From the NCBI GenBank assembly GCA_003086435.1, contig QEFD01000134.1, positions 1-28,354 on the forward strand: a DNA stretch of 28,354 nucleotides, written 5' to 3'. The translations under genes and the position numbers were made by a program. The stretch comes from Acidianus hospitalis (GTDB lineage Archaea > Thermoproteota > Thermoprotei_A > Sulfolobales > Sulfolobaceae). The notes under the pieces are model-generated. The model was not told where the DNA came from and did no database searches. It saw only the letters and a program-made list of their open reading frames with translations. Shown piece by piece: positions 27,431-28,354 of the stretch (position 1 is the stretch's first letter; each line of letters starts with the position of its first letter).

Positions 27431-27733
27431 ATGCAGTTCTGTCCTAAATGTGGAGGAGTAATGGTACCAGTAAAGAAAGACGGCAAGGAAGTGCTAAAGT
27501 GCAAAAAGTGTGGCTACGAAAAAGAAATGAGTACAAAGGATAAAAAAGCTTACGAAATTAAAGAGACTGCAAAGAATAACAAGGTACTTACTACATCAAT
27601 AGTTAGCGAAAAAGAAGGCAGAAAGAGAGACGAAGAAGAATGGGAGCAAGAAAGGGAAGAGTATTACAAAGAAATAGGATTAGAACTATTGAGGGATGAG
27701 TTTGAGGGCTCTGAAGAAAACGATGAGGATTAA
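27431..27733 (+). CDS. RpoM/TFS-like protein with only the N-terminal zinc ribbon
   Basis: From ATG 27431 the protein has 100 residues. The first 27 form a zinc ribbon, [14 protein letters not shown]...LKCKKCGY (C4, C7, C24, C27), like the N-terminus of transcript-cleavage factor TFS and RpoM/RPB9. The C-terminal ribbon with its catalytic acidic loop, needed for cleavage, is absent. A charged, probably helical segment replaces it ([20 protein letters not shown]), ending in an acidic tail. It may bind RNA polymerase without stimulating cleavage, or act elsewhere. The longer frame from 27374 adds 19 hydrophobic residues upstream of the ribosome binding site and is unlikely. Confidence 0.82.
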   Translation: MQFCPKCGGVMVPVKKDGKEVLKCKKCGYEKEMSTKDKKAYEIKETAKNNKVLTTSIVSEKEGRKRDEEEWEQEREEYYKEIGLELLRDEFEGSEENDED

Positions 27734-27794
27734 CTGAATTAATTTCATATTTATTTTTGCTATTTCATTGACATCTTCTTTAACACCGTAAACA

Positions 27795-27805
27795 TTTTAA
27801 TTAAA
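27795..27805 (+). promoter_or_regulatory. Probable TATA box of the 27826 gene
   Basis: TTTTAATTAAA is centred 26 bp before ATG 27826, fitting a leaderless message for this gene and the radical SAM gene behind it. The same 92-bp gap also holds a T-rich run near 27749-27768 that may end the upstream transcript. Confidence 0.5.
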
Positions 27806-27825
27806 TCCCCTACATGTTATAAAGT

Positions 27826-28167
27826 ATGAAAATCTCTGAAGTTCCTAACCTATATCTTCTTGATTTAGAAAATATGCAAATTATTATAGAAGAACTAAAA
27901 ACCGAAAAAGGAGAAAAAATTTATTCCATTTATCAAAATAGAAAATATAACATAAATGAAGAAAAAGAATGGACTCCAGACGTAGATAAGGCTAAAAAAA
28001 TAAAAGAAGAAGAACTTCCAGTAGAAGTAGCGAAATATTTAAATAAATTAGGCATCTATGTGAAAGTTCCTAAAGTAGTTGAAAAGAAAGAGCAGCAAAA
28101 AGTAGAAACTAAAGAAGAGAAAAAACAAGTTGAAAAGAAGGAAGAACAAAAACAACAACAGCAATAG
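27826..28167 (+). CDS. Small protein with a Lys/Glu/Gln-rich tail, function unknown
   Basis: I do not recognise this 113-residue protein. The first 80 residues look like a compact alpha/beta domain (MKISEVPNLYLLDLENMQII, IYSIYQNRKYNI, LPVEVAKYLNKLGIYVKVPK). The last 33 or so are low-complexity K/E/Q, ending in four glutamines, and are likely disordered or helical. No membrane span or cysteine is present. The radical SAM gene starts eight bases after it, so a functional link is suggested by position alone. Confidence 0.75.
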   Translation: MKISEVPNLYLLDLENMQIIIEELKTEKGEKIYSIYQNRKYNINEEKEWTPDVDKAKKIKEEELPVEVAKYLNKLGIYVKVPKVVEKKEQQKVETKEEKKQVEKKEEQKQQQQ

Positions 28168-28175
28168 GTGACTAA

Positions 28176-28354
28176 ATGCCTAATTACGATTTCATAATCA
28201 CCACAGACCGTTGTTTAATGACTAACCATCATCATAAGGAATTCCTAGGCTTCTTAGGCACTGGACCTGCGATAGGAATTCCAGAAAAAGTCTGGAGATG
28301 GCTAGCCTGCCCAAAGGTTAAAGTTGATGAATACGGAAGACCTATAGAAGCACC
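28176..28354 (+). CDS. Radical SAM family protein, N-terminal fragment (cut by window edge)
   Basis: Only 59 codons are visible. They start [20 protein letters not shown] and continue [17 protein letters not shown] and [21 protein letters not shown]. This resembles the beginning of an archaeal radical SAM/Fe-S oxidoreductase family whose members start with a similar TTDR...HHKEFLGF...CPK...GRP...AP sequence. The assignment is from memory of that pattern; the CxxxCxxC cluster motif would lie outside the window. A GGTGA site lies four bases before ATG 28176. Confidence 0.65.
   Translation, partial: MPNYDFIITTDRCLMTNHHHKEFLGFLGTGPAIGIPEKVWRWLACPKVKVDEYGRPIEA

Overview
The window reads as a stretch of chromosome from a thermoacidophilic archaeon of the order Sulfolobales. 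The evidence is AT-rich DNA, tightly overlapping genes, crenarchaeal TATA boxes about 26 bp before many predicted leaderless starts, GGTGA-type ribosome binding sites inside operons, a CdvB/ESCRT-III paralogue, TYW3/Taw3, a type 1S dihydroorotate dehydrogenase and a divergent (bipolar) pyrimidine operon. Most genes belong to nucleotide and arginine biosynthesis. I see no mobile element, CRISPR array, tRNA or rRNA, and no gene-free stretch longer than 300 bases.

Layout. (1) 1-4585, minus strand: argG-argH-carA-carB, with overlapping ends. carB runs off the left edge. This operon makes carbamoyl phosphate and the last two arginine steps. (2) 4709-5408, minus: a 52-residue ribbon-helix-helix protein and an HTH plus C2H2 zinc-finger protein, each with its own TATA box. 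(3) 5467-14148, minus: a compact purine operon in the order purC, purS, purQ, purL, purF, a second purF-like gene, purD, purM. It covers PRA, GAR, FGAM, AIR and SAICAR synthesis. (4) 14266-15587, plus: a tRNA-binding (MetRS-beta/CsaA type) protein and a Nog1-like GTPase, convergent with taw3 (minus). (5) 16211-19783, plus: an unknown protein, a dihydrolipoamide dehydrogenase, a winged-helix regulator, a CdvB3-type ESCRT-III protein and an AbrB-PhoU protein. (6) 19761-26834: the bipolar pyrimidine cluster. pyrE-pyrF-JAMM protein runs left; pyrB-pyrI-pyrK-pyrC-pyrD-unknown-His-rich protein-marC runs right. (7) 26884-28354, plus: an Lrp/AsnC regulator, a one-ribbon RpoM/TFS-like protein, a K/E/Q-rich protein and the start of a radical SAM protein.

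The genes fit together. CarAB supplies carbamoyl phosphate both to ArgG/ArgH (through citrulline made elsewhere) and to PyrB. PurF and PyrE both use PRPP. The Lrp protein and the small RHH protein are candidate regulators.

The most unusual points are these. purS has no ATG, GTG or TTG start, and appears to begin at ACG directly after the purC stop, with a well-placed Shine-Dalgarno. The second PurF keeps its phosphoribosyltransferase and Fe-S cysteines but has lost every recognisable glutaminase residue. One palindromic TATA element sits correctly for both pyrE and pyrB. A perfect 9-bp inverted repeat lies between purC and the divergent gene.
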